Assembly: GCA_014377845.1 (NCBI GenBank)
Contig: JACMOV010000055.1
Location: forward strand, 1 to 34,259
Length of the DNA stretch: 34,259 nucleotides
From: Herminiimonas sp.
GTDB taxonomy: Bacteria > Pseudomonadota > Gammaproteobacteria > Burkholderiales > Burkholderiaceae_D
Reading direction: 5' to 3'
Shown: positions 1 through 9,068 of the stretch, one piece after another
How the letters are laid out: the number at the start of each line of letters is the position of its first letter
Numbering within the stretch: position 1 is the first letter of the stretch
Translations under genes and position numbers: made by a program
Notes under the pieces: generated by a model
Told to the model about the DNA's origin: nothing
The model's input: only the letters and a program-made list of their open reading frames with translations
Database searches by the model: none

Positions 1-14
1 ATCAGTATCGACAT
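1..14 (-). CDS. sucD: succinyl-CoA synthetase alpha subunit, first codons only (sucD, partial)
   Basis: Read on the minus strand the last bases of this edge give ATG followed by codons for Ser-Ile-Leu, the usual beginning of SucD. A good ribosome binding site (AAGGA) lies a few bases before the ATG. The gene runs off the left edge, so only about four codons are visible. SucD is the CoA- and phosphohistidine-carrying alpha subunit that pairs with SucC in the TCA cycle. The call rests on the N-terminal match plus its place 126 bp downstream of sucC on the same strand, the standard sucCD order. Confidence 0.75.
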
Positions 15-140
15 GGTGGTTCCTTGTGCGCTTTGGTGTCCGGTTGATGCGGCTCGACAGAGTCATTGTCGGGCCGCGATCGACGCGACGTTTGTTCGAA
101 GTGGTTTCGCCTGGTTGGGCCTGTGGTCGCTCGCTGCCCG

Positions 141-1307
<1,167 letters not shown>

Positions 1308-1460
1308 GCAGATTCCCTTCAGATACCGATTGGAAAAAATATATTCAAAACGATGCGAACGATGTCGCACAAACTGGAGCCTGTTCTGTCCCGCTGAAAC
1401 TTGTTCTGGAACTCGTGCGGGATTACGGCGCACGCACCAGCGCGCACTCGCGCGGAAAAC

Positions 1461-2048
1461 CTATCGTGCTTTTGCCAGCGTCGGGCCGGCCTCGCCGACA
1501 TACCAGCGCGGGTAGTACTGTGCCACCGCCGAACCGTCGGTGCGCAGGGCGTGGCAGCGATCCAGCTGCAGCGGCTGGTCGGTTCCGGTATCGTTGCTAG
1601 CCGCATCGCGGGTACCGAACACTTCGCCGGCCAGGGCCTGCATTGCAGCCGTCGGCAGCACCTGCGCCATTTCCGTCAGGTGGGTGCACCCGGCGATACC
1701 GCCCAGGCGCTCCTTGACGTCGGCGCGGAAGCGGCGCATCAGGTTCAGTCCAACCAGCTTCTCGTAGGCGGGAGCGATCGTGTCGCAGTAGCCCGCGTAG
1801 GGCACGGCGTCCGAGACGGCTTCGACAGCCAGAATGTTCAGGCGTGTGTCGACGGTCAGGCGCAGCGACAGGTCATGCAGTGGCATGTTCGGCGGCAGTA
1901 CGCCTGAGGCAAGCGGTACTTCCGTGGTCTTGACGTCGGTGATCCGTGCATCGATGTCCCACAATCCGTCTTCTCTGGCGAATCCTTCGACACGGATCGT
2001 GCGGGTGTGCTTCAACGCGCGGCGGGGACTTGGTACTGACAGCGGCAT
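1461..2048 (-). CDS. DUF2889 domain protein of unknown function
   Basis: This is a 195-residue protein that I recognise as a DUF2889 family member; no biochemical role is established for the family. Visible features are an N-terminal basic stretch (PSPRRALKHTRTIRVEGFAR), a central segment with DGLWDIDARITD and a cysteine-containing region PYAGYCDTIAPAYEKLVGLNLMR split by a loop, then GCTHLTEMAQVLPTAAMQAL. There is no signal peptide or membrane segment, so it is probably cytoplasmic. The ATG at 2048 was chosen because similarity to the family begins close to it; the frame extends 50 codons further upstream with no family-like sequence. The gene lies between recX and sucC on the same strand. 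The 205 bp separating it from recX hold no feature I can name. Confidence 0.8.
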   Translation of the reverse strand: MPLSVPSPRRALKHTRTIRVEGFAREDGLWDIDARITDVKTTEVPLASGVLPPNMPLHDLSLRLTVDTRLNILAVEAVSDAVPYAGYCDTIAPAYEKLVGLNLMRRFRADVKERLGGIAGCTHLTEMAQVLPTAAMQALAGEVFGTRDAASNDTGTDQPLQLDRCHALRTDGSAVAQYYPRWYVGEAGPTLAKAR

Positions 2049-2253
2049 AAGTTGGATGCGGCAAGAGAGGCGAAGCTGGTTGGATCGGATTGCCCGACGA
2101 GCGACAACCGGCGCCTGTTCCTGCCTCCGTATTTCAGACGGTAAAAATGGATGCGGGACTGCAAGGAATCGCAAAAGTGTAGCACAGCGGCAGGCCACAA
2201 CCCGTTGACAAGGAGCAAATTACAATAAGGAATGTGCGCTGCACAATTGCAAC

Positions 2254-2742
2254 TCAGCGCACGCTGGAGGGGATGGCGTCGGGGTTCGTACCATCGGGAC
2301 CGGGCGCACCTTGCATGGCAACGCGGATCGCCGGGTGCGAAAATCCGCGCTGCAAAAGGAACCGCATCTGCTTGGCACGTGCCGCCGCATCGGGTGCGAT
2401 GCTGCCGAATTTACGCTGCCAGACGGCGCAGGCACGTGCAGTTTCGCCATCGACCAGGTCGGCCTTGATATCGGCGAGTGCGTCGTCGCCGATGCCGTGG
2501 CTTTGCAGCTCGGCCAATATCCGGCTGTTGCCGAAGCGTTCGGCGCGCCGGTTGATGAGCGCGTCGCAGAAGCGCGTCTGCGACAGCAGCTTTGCGGCTT
2601 CAAGCGTATCGAGCAGTTGCTCGATGTCGTCGCCTTCCTGGACATGGCGGGCGAGCTTGCGGGCCAACTCGATGCGGCTGTGCTCGCGTCCCGACAAATA
2701 GGTCAGCGCACGGGCTTTCAGCGTAATGGCGGGACGGGACAT
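2254..2742 (-). CDS. recX: RecA regulatory protein RecX
   Basis: RecX binds RecA filaments and limits RecA ATPase and strand exchange, moderating recombination and SOS activity in the cytoplasm. The 162-residue protein is built of the helical repeats typical of the family: an N-terminal segment with [19 protein letters not shown], a middle segment [28 protein letters not shown], and a C-terminal repeat with [18 protein letters not shown]. Its length is normal for a proteobacterial RecX. It lies 77 bp downstream of recA on the same strand, the classical recA-recX arrangement, and is probably cotranscribed through the GC-rich hairpin at 2775-2807. I see no separate LexA box for recX, so SOS control would come by read-through from the recA promoter. 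Confidence 0.93.
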   Translation of the reverse strand: MSRPAITLKARALTYLSGREHSRIELARKLARHVQEGDDIEQLLDTLEAAKLLSQTRFCDALINRRAERFGNSRILAELQSHGIGDDALADIKADLVDGETARACAVWQRKFGSIAPDAAARAKQMRFLLQRGFSHPAIRVAMQGAPGPDGTNPDAIPSSVR

Positions 2743-2774
2743 GGGACACTGCCGGGGCTGCCGGTAGGACTACG

Positions 2775-2807
2775 GGGCGACGCGGCCCGACTGGCCCGCG
2801 CCGTCCC
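2775..2807 (-). other. GC-rich recA-recX intergenic hairpin, possible attenuator
   Basis: The arms at 2775-2788 and 2793-2807 pair over about 13 positions with small bulges around a 4-nt loop. The structure is very GC-rich but has no T-run after it on the minus strand, so it is not a standard intrinsic terminator. By position it could slow transcription or processing between recA and recX. Confidence 0.4.
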
Positions 2808-2819
2808 GGCTGGCTTGAA

Positions 2820-3944
2820 CTACTCGACTTCCTTGACTTCCTTCAGCTCGCGCGGTTCTTTCGCTTCCTTGGCATCCTTGGCGGCTGCCTTCTTGGCGAC
2901 CGGCTCCGCACCCTTGATCGCGCCAAGTTCCGGCACGCCCAGGGAGACGCGCACCTTGTTCTCGATTTCACGCGCCAGTTCCGGACGTTCTTTCAGGAAG
3001 TTACGTGCGTTGTCCTTGCCCTGACCGATGCGCTCGCCGTTGTAGCTGTACCAGGCGCCGGACTTCTCGACGATCTTCGCCTCCGAACCGAGATCCAGGA
3101 TTTCGCCTTCGCGGGAGGTGCCTTCGCCATACAGGATGTCGAAGTGCGCTTCCTTGAATGGCGGCGCGATCTTGTTCTTGACGACCTTGACTTTGGTTTC
3201 ATTGCCGATGACTTCATCGCCGGACTTGATCGAACCGGTGCGGCGGATGTCCAGACGGACCGAGGCGTAGAACTTCAGCGCATTGCCGCCGGTCGTGGTC
3301 TCCGGATTGCCGAACATGACACCGATCTTCATCCGGGTCTGGTTGATGAAGATTACCAGCGTGTTGGTGCGGTTGATCGATCCGGTCAGCTTGCGCAATG
3401 CTTGCGACATCAGGCGCGCCTGCAGGCCCGGCAGCGAATCACCCATGTCGCCTTCGATCTCCGCGCGCGGCGTCAGCGCCGCCACCGAGTCGATCACGAT
3501 CAGGTCGACGCCGCCCGAACGCACCAGCGCGTCGGTGATTTCAAGCGCCTGTTCGCCGGTGTCCGGCTGCGAGATCAAGAGCTCCGACAGGTTGATGCCG
3601 AGCTTTTGCGCATAGCCGACGTCGAGCGCGTGTTCCGCATCGATGAAGGCGCAGACGCCGCCGAGCTTTTGCATCTCCGCGATCGTCTGCAGGGTCAGCG
3701 TCGTCTTGCCCGACGACTCCGGTCCATAAATCTCGACCACGCGTCCGCGCGGCAGACCGCCGACGCCCAGCGCGATGTCCAGTCCGAGCGAGCCGGTCGA
3801 GACAACCTGTACCTCTTCCACGACCGCACCGTCTTCCATGCGCATCACGGAGCCCTTGCCGAACTGCTTCTCGATCTGCGCCAGCGCTGCGGCCAGCGCC
3901 TTGCTCTTGTCGGAATTGGCTACTGCGGCTTTTTTATCGTCCAT
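2820..3944 (-). CDS. recA: recombinase RecA
   Basis: RecA forms ATP-dependent filaments on single-stranded DNA, drives homologous strand exchange and stimulates LexA self-cleavage. The 374-residue protein has the N-terminal helix region with [20 protein letters not shown], Walker [10 protein letters not shown] at about residues 74-82, Walker [11 protein letters not shown] near 143-152, and the DNA-binding loop 2 region with [19 protein letters not shown]. The last 25 or so residues are a low-complexity tail of alternating Lys, Glu and Ala that makes it about 20 residues longer than E. coli RecA. A perfect LexA box lies about 120 bp upstream, so it is SOS-induced. recX follows on the same strand. 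Confidence 0.98.
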   Translation of the reverse strand: MDDKKAAVANSDKSKALAAALAQIEKQFGKGSVMRMEDGAVVEEVQVVSTGSLGLDIALGVGGLPRGRVVEIYGPESSGKTTLTLQTIAEMQKLGGVCAFIDAEHALDVGYAQKLGINLSELLISQPDTGEQALEITDALVRSGGVDLIVIDSVAALTPRAEIEGDMGDSLPGLQARLMSQALRKLTGSINRTNTLVIFINQTRMKIGVMFGNPETTTGGNALKFYASVRLDIRRTGSIKSGDEVIGNETKVKVVKNKIAPPFKEAHFDILYGEGTSREGEILDLGSEAKIVEKSGAWYSYNGERIGQGKDNARNFLKERPELAREIENKVRVSLGVPELGAIKGAEPVAKKAAAKDAKEAKEPRELKEVKEVE

Positions 3945-4062
3945 TCATTTCTTTCGTCGGGTAATGAGCAAACTGACATCCAGGCACCCTGCGGCGGTAC
4001 TGCATGAAGCTGTACTACCGGCAATAACGGGGTGTGTGCTGTGCTTTTGTCGGATCAGTAGG

Positions 4063-4082
4063 CACTGTATAAAAAAACAGTG
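4063..4082 (-). promoter_or_regulatory. LexA (SOS) box of recA
   Basis: CTGT at 4065-4068, eight bases, then ACAG at 4077-4080 fit the proteobacterial LexA consensus CTGT-N8-ACAG exactly. The symmetry extends one more base pair each side (CACTGT...ACAGTG). On the minus strand it overlaps a plausible core promoter (TTGCGC upstream, TATACA/TACAGT inside the box), about 120 bp before the recA start. Confidence 0.9.
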
Positions 4083-4176
4083 GTCTGCGCAAGTACTTTA
4101 TGCGGCGTGACGTCCGATTGTCGGCTTTTTTTCACGCGGCGTGATCCAGCCGGAATGCGGAACGGACTTGCCTTGC

Positions 4177-4195
4177 TGCACATAATGAATGTGCA
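4177..4195. promoter_or_regulatory. perfect 7-bp inverted repeat, candidate operator of the two-component/symporter operon
   Basis: TGCACAT and ATGTGCA flank a 5-nt spacer, 43 bp before the response regulator start. The repeat lies inside the 17-bp spacer of a possible promoter (TTGCTG at 4174-4179, TAGACT at 4197-4202), a place where a bound regulator would control initiation. The direct repeat GCGGCGTGA occurs further upstream at 4102-4110 and 4136-4144. Function is inferred from position only. Confidence 0.35.
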
Positions 4196-4237
4196 CTAGA
4201 CTACGCCATCCTTATCCACCGAGCGACCGGCCACCCC

Positions 4238-4936
4238 ATGCGGATACTGCTTGCCGAAGACGACGATGTGCTTGCCGACGGTCTGACCCGGTCGCTGCGC
4301 CAGGCCGGCTATGCGACCGATTGCGTGGGCAACGGCCTGGAGGCCGATTCGGCGCTGGCGGCGCAGGATTTCGATCTGCTGATTCTCGACCTCGGGCTGC
4401 CGAAGCTGTCCGGGCTGGAAGTGCTGCGCCGGCTGCGGGCGCGCAAATCCCACCTGCCGGTGCTGATCCTGACGGCGGCCGATTCGATCGAGCAGCGGGT
4501 CAAGGGGCTCGACCTCGGCGCCGACGACTACATGGCCAAGCCGTTCGCGCTCTCGGAACTGGAAGCGCGGGTGCGGGCACTGACCCGGCGCGGCGCGGGC
4601 GGCGGCCCGACCGTGATCCGGCACGGACCGCTGGTCTACGATCAGGTCGGCCGCAGCGCCTACCTCAATGAGCAGATGCTGGACCTGTCGGCGCGTGAAC
4701 TCGGCTTGCTCGAAGTGCTGCTGCAACGGACTGGCCGGCTGGTGTCGAAGGAACAGCTGGTCGATCACCTGTGCGAGTGGGGCGAGGAAGTCAGCAACAA
4801 CGCCATCGAAGTATATGTGCACCGGCTGCGCAAGAAGATCGAGTCCGGTGGCGTGCGGATTGCGACGGTTCGAGGCCTCGGCTATTGCCTGGAAAAATTC
4901 CCGGAGCCGGTCGCCGCCGCGGCGCCGCCGGCCTGA
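4238..4936 (+). CDS. OmpR-family response regulator (QseB/TctD type)
   Basis: A 232-residue DNA-binding response regulator. The receiver domain (about 1-115) carries the acidic pocket EDDD at 7-10, the phosphoacceptor Asp51 in LLILDLGLP, the conserved Thr in LILTA and Lys101 in DDYMAKPFA. The winged-helix output domain (about 125-222) has the typical LDLSARELGLLEVLL and NAIEVYVHRLRKKI segments and ends in the GLGYCL motif. A short Ala/Pro tail follows. The stop is 2 bp before the start of the cognate kinase, and a DUF4212/symporter pair follows, so this regulator very probably controls uptake by that transporter, as TctD does for tricarboxylate uptake. The substrate is not visible from the sequence. 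Confidence 0.93.
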   Translation: MRILLAEDDDVLADGLTRSLRQAGYATDCVGNGLEADSALAAQDFDLLILDLGLPKLSGLEVLRRLRARKSHLPVLILTAADSIEQRVKGLDLGADDYMAKPFALSELEARVRALTRRGAGGGPTVIRHGPLVYDQVGRSAYLNEQMLDLSARELGLLEVLLQRTGRLVSKEQLVDHLCEWGEEVSNNAIEVYVHRLRKKIESGGVRIATVRGLGYCLEKFPEPVAAAAPPA

Positions 4937-4938
4937 CG

Positions 4939-6507
4939 ATGATGGCAGACACGCCGCCGCAGCGGGAGCGGCCAGAGCGCCCTCCCGTGCCCGACTTCGA
5001 CGCTGCACCTGAAACCATCGGCGAACCCACCCAGCGCTCACTGTTCGGCGAGATTCTCGACTGGATGCTGGTGCCGCTGCTGCTGCTCTGGCCTCTCAGT
5101 ATTGCGATCACCTATCTGGCCGCCAAATCGATCGCCAACCAGCCCTTCGACCGCGCACTGGAAGACAAGGTCACGGTCGTGGCGCAGCAGGTGCGCGAGG
5201 TTGGCGGCACGCTCTCGGGCCGCTTGCCGGGATCTGCGCGCGACATCCTGCGCGCCGACGATGTCGACAATGTGTATTTCCAGGTGATCGGGCCCGGCAA
5301 TGAACTGGTCGACGGCGATCGCGACATTCCGGCGCCGACCGACGACGAGGCGCCGCAGCCCTGGGCAATCCAGTTCCGCTCCGACACGATTCACAACGCC
5401 GAAGTGCGCATCGCCTACACATATGTGGATCTGCGCCGCACCACGGGCGCCGCGCCCGGACTGCCGCCGACCGGTGCGCGGACGCAGCCGCGGCTGGCAC
5501 TGGTGCAGGTGGCCGAGACGCTCGACAAGCGCAGCCAGCTGGCCAACCAGATCATCAAGGGCGTGATCCTGCCGGAATTCATTATCCTGCCGATCGCGCT
5601 GGCGCTGGTCTGGTTCGCGCTGGCACGCGGCCTGGCGCCGCTGGCCCAGCTGCAGCAGCGTATCCGGGCGCGGCGGCCGGACGATCTGAGTCCGATCGAT
5701 TCGGGCCAGGTACCGGAAGAGATTTCGCCGCTGGTACGGTCCTTGAACGACATGCTGGCGCGACTGTCGCAGACGATCCAGATGCAGAAGCGCTTCATCG
5801 CCGATGCCGCGCACCAGATGAAGACGCCGCTGGCCGGCATGCGCATGCAATCCGAGCTGGCGCTGCGGCAGACCAGCCAATCGGAGATCCACCGCTCGCT
5901 CGAACAGTTGTCGAAAAGCTCGGAAGCGGCGACCCGCCTGATCAACCAGTTGTTGACGCTGGCGCGCGCCGAGAACCAGACTCCGGAAGCCGCGCCGCTG
6001 GTACCGCTGGAACTGGCCGAACTGGCCCGCAACACGGTGCAGGAATGGGTGCAATCCTCGTTCGCGCTGAAGATCGATCTGGGCTACGAGCAGCCCGGTT
6101 ATCCGGTCATGGTGCGCGGCAATCCGACCATGCTGCGCGAATTGCTCAACAACCTGATCGACAACGCCCTGCGCTATACGCCGCCGCTGGGCCGGGTCAC
6201 GGTGCGGGTACGCACCGATGCTGCCCAGACGGTCGCCATCATCGAAGTCGAGGACACCGGCCCCGGCATCGCGCCGGCCGAGCGCGGCCACGTGTTCGAA
6301 CGGTTCTATCGCATCCTGGGCAGCAACGTCGAAGGCAGCGGGCTGGGTCTGGCGATCGTGCGCGAGATCGCACAGCAGCACGACGCAGCCATCCACCTCG
6401 AGGCCAATCCGCATGCCCACGCGCAGGATGCACGCCATCCGGGCTGCGTGTTCCGGGTCACGCTGGGCATGCAGGCACGCGCGCAATTCATCGAGGATAT
6501 CGGCTGA
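4939..6507 (+). CDS. TctE-like membrane sensor histidine kinase
   Basis: A 522-residue inner-membrane sensor kinase. Transmembrane segments lie at about 43-63 (MLVPLLLLWPLSIAITYLAA) and 209-229, enclosing a roughly 145-residue periplasmic sensor of the TctE/2CSK_N type. A linker leads to the dimerisation domain with phosphoacceptor His292 in DAAHQMKTPLAG. The ATPase domain shows the N box (LLNNLIDNALRYTPP), G1 (EDTGPGI), F box (FERFYR) and G2 (GSGLGLAIV). Two ATG codons (4939, 4942) are possible starts; both lie just after the regulator stop. The last base of its TGA is the first of the next ATG (ATGA overlap), indicating translational coupling. It probably senses a periplasmic carboxylate and phosphorylates the regulator encoded upstream. 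Confidence 0.92.
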   Translation: MMADTPPQRERPERPPVPDFDAAPETIGEPTQRSLFGEILDWMLVPLLLLWPLSIAITYLAAKSIANQPFDRALEDKVTVVAQQVREVGGTLSGRLPGSARDILRADDVDNVYFQVIGPGNELVDGDRDIPAPTDDEAPQPWAIQFRSDTIHNAEVRIAYTYVDLRRTTGAAPGLPPTGARTQPRLALVQVAETLDKRSQLANQIIKGVILPEFIILPIALALVWFALARGLAPLAQLQQRIRARRPDDLSPIDSGQVPEEISPLVRSLNDMLARLSQTIQMQKRFIADAAHQMKTPLAGMRMQSELALRQTSQSEIHRSLEQLSKSSEAATRLINQLLTLARAENQTPEAAPLVPLELAELARNTVQEWVQSSFALKIDLGYEQPGYPVMVRGNPTMLRELLNNLIDNALRYTPPLGRVTVRVRTDAAQTVAIIEVEDTGPGIAPAERGHVFERFYRILGSNVEGSGLGLAIVREIAQQHDAAIHLEANPHAHAQDARHPGCVFRVTLGMQARAQFIEDIG

Positions 6508-6806
6508 TGCCGCAGCGTCCGAAGGCGGCCGATACCGAAACCCGTGCGCTGCCGCAGCAGCGGCGGCATTGGGTGCGGACCCGGCGCTTCACCGTCCTGC
6601 TGCTCGCCGCATGGCTCGTGACCACCTTCGGCGTCGTGTTCTTTGCGCGGGAGCTGTCCGGCTATACGCTGTTCGGCTGGCCGATTTCGTATTACATGGT
6701 GGCGCAGGGAACGACGCTGATCTATCTCGCCATCGTCGGCATCTACGCATGGCGCATGCGCGCTCTCGACCGGCGCTTCCGCATCGAGGCCGACGATGGC
6801 GTCTGA
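6507..6806 (+). CDS. DUF4212 small subunit of a sodium/solute symporter
   Basis: A 99-residue membrane protein of the DUF4212 family, found almost always directly upstream of VC_2705-type sodium:solute symporters and regarded as their small subunit. It has a basic N-terminus (QQRRHWVRTRRF), a first helix at about 28-47 (TVLLLAAWLVTTFGVVFFAR), a short loop with SGYTLFGWPISYYM, and a second helix at about 62-82 (MVAQGTTLIYLAIVGIYAW), ending in a charged tail. The start overlaps the kinase stop and the end overlaps the symporter start by 11 bp, so the partners are probably made in fixed ratio. Confidence 0.88.
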   Translation: MPQRPKAADTETRALPQQRRHWVRTRRFTVLLLAAWLVTTFGVVFFARELSGYTLFGWPISYYMVAQGTTLIYLAIVGIYAWRMRALDRRFRIEADDGV

Positions 6807-8880
6807 CCCGCGCACCGGCGGCACGGCAGGCGGGCGCAGCTTTTCGCGCCGGCTGTTCCTCTATTACAGCGTCTACACGGTCGGCTTCGTGCTGTTCCTG
6901 ATGGCGCTTGCGATCCTGGAAAAGGAAGGCTTCCCGCGCCAGTGGATCGGCTACCTCTTCATGTTCGCCACCATCGTCCTGTATGCAGGCATCGGCGTGC
7001 TCAGTCGCACCAGCGACGTGGCCGAATACTATGTCGCGGGACGCCGGGTGCCGGCCTTCTTCAATGGCATGGCGACGGCGGCCGACTGGATTTCGGCTGC
7101 CAGTTTCATCAGCCTTGCGGGCGGACTGTATCTGCTTGGCTTCGATGGCCTGGCCTACATCATGGGCTGGACCGGCGGCTACTGCCTGGTCGCGCTGCTG
7201 ATCGCGCCATTTTTGCGCAAGCTAGGCCAGTACACCATCCCCGATTTCCTGGCCGCTCGCTATGGCGAGCATGGGGGTGCACGAGCGGGCTCGCGCAGCG
7301 ACTTGGTGCGCATCGTCGCCGTGGCCGCGACCGTGATCGTGTCGTTCACGTATGTCGTGGCGCAGATCTATGGCGTGGGACTGATCACGTCGCGCTTCAC
7401 CGGTGTGGATTTTTCGGTCGGCATCTTCCTCGGCCTGGCGAGCATCCTGGTGTGCTCGTTCCTCGGCGGCATGCGCGCCGTGACCTGGACGCAGGTCGCG
7501 CAGTACATCATCCTGATCATCGCCTACATGATTCCGGTGATGTACCTGTCGGTGAAGCACACCGGCAATCCGATCCCGCAGGTGGCCTACGGGTCGGCGC
7601 TATCGAAACTGAGCGCGCGTGAAACCCAACTCGCCAACGACCCGAAGGAAATCGAAGTGCGCAACGTGTTTCGCGCTCGCGCCGCCGCCTTCGACGCCCG
7701 GATTCACGCCTTGCCGAAGTCGTGGGAAGACGGCCGGCTCGAAGCGCAACGGCGGGTGCAAGACCTGAAACTCGGCAATGCGTCGCTGATCGACATCAAG
7801 GCCGCGAGCCGCGACCTGGCGGCGTATCCGAAAGACCCCGAGGAAGCGGAACGCCGCTGGCGTGACGCGCAAGCGGCGAACCTGGCGCGGGCGCAACCGG
7901 TCGTGCCGCACACCGCGCCCTTTCCTGGCAAGGACGGCATGACGCCCGCGGCGCAGCGCAACAACTTTCTCGCGCTGGTGTTCTGCCTGATGCTGGGTAC
8001 CGCCGCCCTGCCGCATATCCTGGTGCGCTACAACACCACGCCGTCGGTGCAGGAGGCGCGCACCTCGGTGTTCTGGACGCTGTTTTTCATCATGCTGCTC
8101 TACATCACGATTCCGGCATTGGCCGTTCTCGTGAAATTCGATATTTACACGGCGCTGGTGGGAAGCGATTTTTCGCACCTGCCGGGCTGGGTCTCCTACT
8201 GGGCGGAAATCGACAAGGTCAATCCGCTGGTGACGATCACCGACATCAACCACGACGGCATCGTGCAACTGGCCGAGATCGTCATCGACGGCGACATGCT
8301 GGTGCTGGCCACGCCCGAGATCGCCGGCCTGCCGTACGTGATTTCCGGACTGGTGGCCGCCGGTGGCTTGGCGGCGGCGCTGTCGACCGCCGACGGGCTG
8401 CTGCTGACGATTTCGAATGCCCTCTCGCACGACATTTACTACCGCACGGTCGACCGCGCCGCCTCGACGCAAAAGCGGGTGACAGTATCGAAGCTGCTGT
8501 TGCTGGTAGTGGCTCTGGTGGCCGCCTATGCCGCATCGTTCAAGCCGGCCGACATCCTGTCGCTGGTCGGTGCGGCATTTTCGCTGGCGGCGTCTGCGTT
8601 ATTCCCCGCACTGGTATTGGGCATTTTCTGGAAGCGGGCGAACCAGCATGGTGCGGTCGCCGGCATGCTGACCGGCTTCTGCGTCTGCGTCTACTACATG
8701 ATGCACACCAATCCGGTGCTGGGCGGCTCGCTTGCAAATGCCTGGTTCCAGATCGCGCCGATCTCCGCGGGCGTATTCGGCATTCCCGCCGGATTTCTCA
8801 CGCTGGTGGTAGTCAGCCTGGCGACGCCGGCGCCGGATGCCGACAGCAATGCGTTCGTGGATCGACTGCGCAATCCTTGA
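6796..8880 (+). CDS. sodium:solute symporter (SSS family, VC_2705/ActP-like)
   Basis: A 694-residue inner-membrane symporter with more than ten hydrophobic helices and the SSS hallmarks: AEYYVAGRRVPAFFNGMATAADWISA (residues 76-101, shown in parts), GGMRAVTWTQVAQYIIL near 224-240, and the late segment GLVAAGGLAAALSTADGLLLTISNALSHD. ActP of E. coli has about 550 residues; much of the extra length is a charged hydrophilic stretch at about 269-388. Residues 483-494 form an EF-hand-like loop (DINHDGIVQLAE). It probably imports acetate or another short carboxylate with Na+, working with the DUF4212 subunit; the substrate is an inference from the family and from the TctDE-like regulators. It is the last gene of the four-gene operon. 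Confidence 0.92.
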   Translation: MASDPRTGGTAGGRSFSRRLFLYYSVYTVGFVLFLMALAILEKEGFPRQWIGYLFMFATIVLYAGIGVLSRTSDVAEYYVAGRRVPAFFNGMATAADWISAASFISLAGGLYLLGFDGLAYIMGWTGGYCLVALLIAPFLRKLGQYTIPDFLAARYGEHGGARAGSRSDLVRIVAVAATVIVSFTYVVAQIYGVGLITSRFTGVDFSVGIFLGLASILVCSFLGGMRAVTWTQVAQYIILIIAYMIPVMYLSVKHTGNPIPQVAYGSALSKLSARETQLANDPKEIEVRNVFRARAAAFDARIHALPKSWEDGRLEAQRRVQDLKLGNASLIDIKAASRDLAAYPKDPEEAERRWRDAQAANLARAQPVVPHTAPFPGKDGMTPAAQRNNFLALVFCLMLGTAALPHILVRYNTTPSVQEARTSVFWTLFFIMLLYITIPALAVLVKFDIYTALVGSDFSHLPGWVSYWAEIDKVNPLVTITDINHDGIVQLAEIVIDGDMLVLATPEIAGLPYVISGLVAAGGLAAALSTADGLLLTISNALSHDIYYRTVDRAASTQKRVTVSKLLLLVVALVAAYAASFKPADILSLVGAAFSLAASALFPALVLGIFWKRANQHGAVAGMLTGFCVCVYYMMHTNPVLGGSLANAWFQIAPISAGVFGIPAGFLTLVVVSLATPAPDADSNAFVDRLRNP

Positions 8881-9068
8881 TCAGGTCCGATGTTGTCCTG
8901 ACGAACCGCACAGGGCTGCCACCAAATGCGGTTATAGTCCGCGCCGGCGCCGCCCCCGCCACAGAGAGTTGCAGGGCTACCGCAGCCGCAGACGCAAATA
9001 TTTCCGACGTGGCATATTTCTTGATACTCTGGAACTGACCGACAACTCTCCCACCTTGAAAATTTTCC

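Noticed and set aside
4114-4132. Short hairpin CCGA-TTG-TCGG followed by seven T, resembling a plus-strand terminator
   Set aside because: The stem is only 4 bp and there is no plus-strand gene upstream that would need it.
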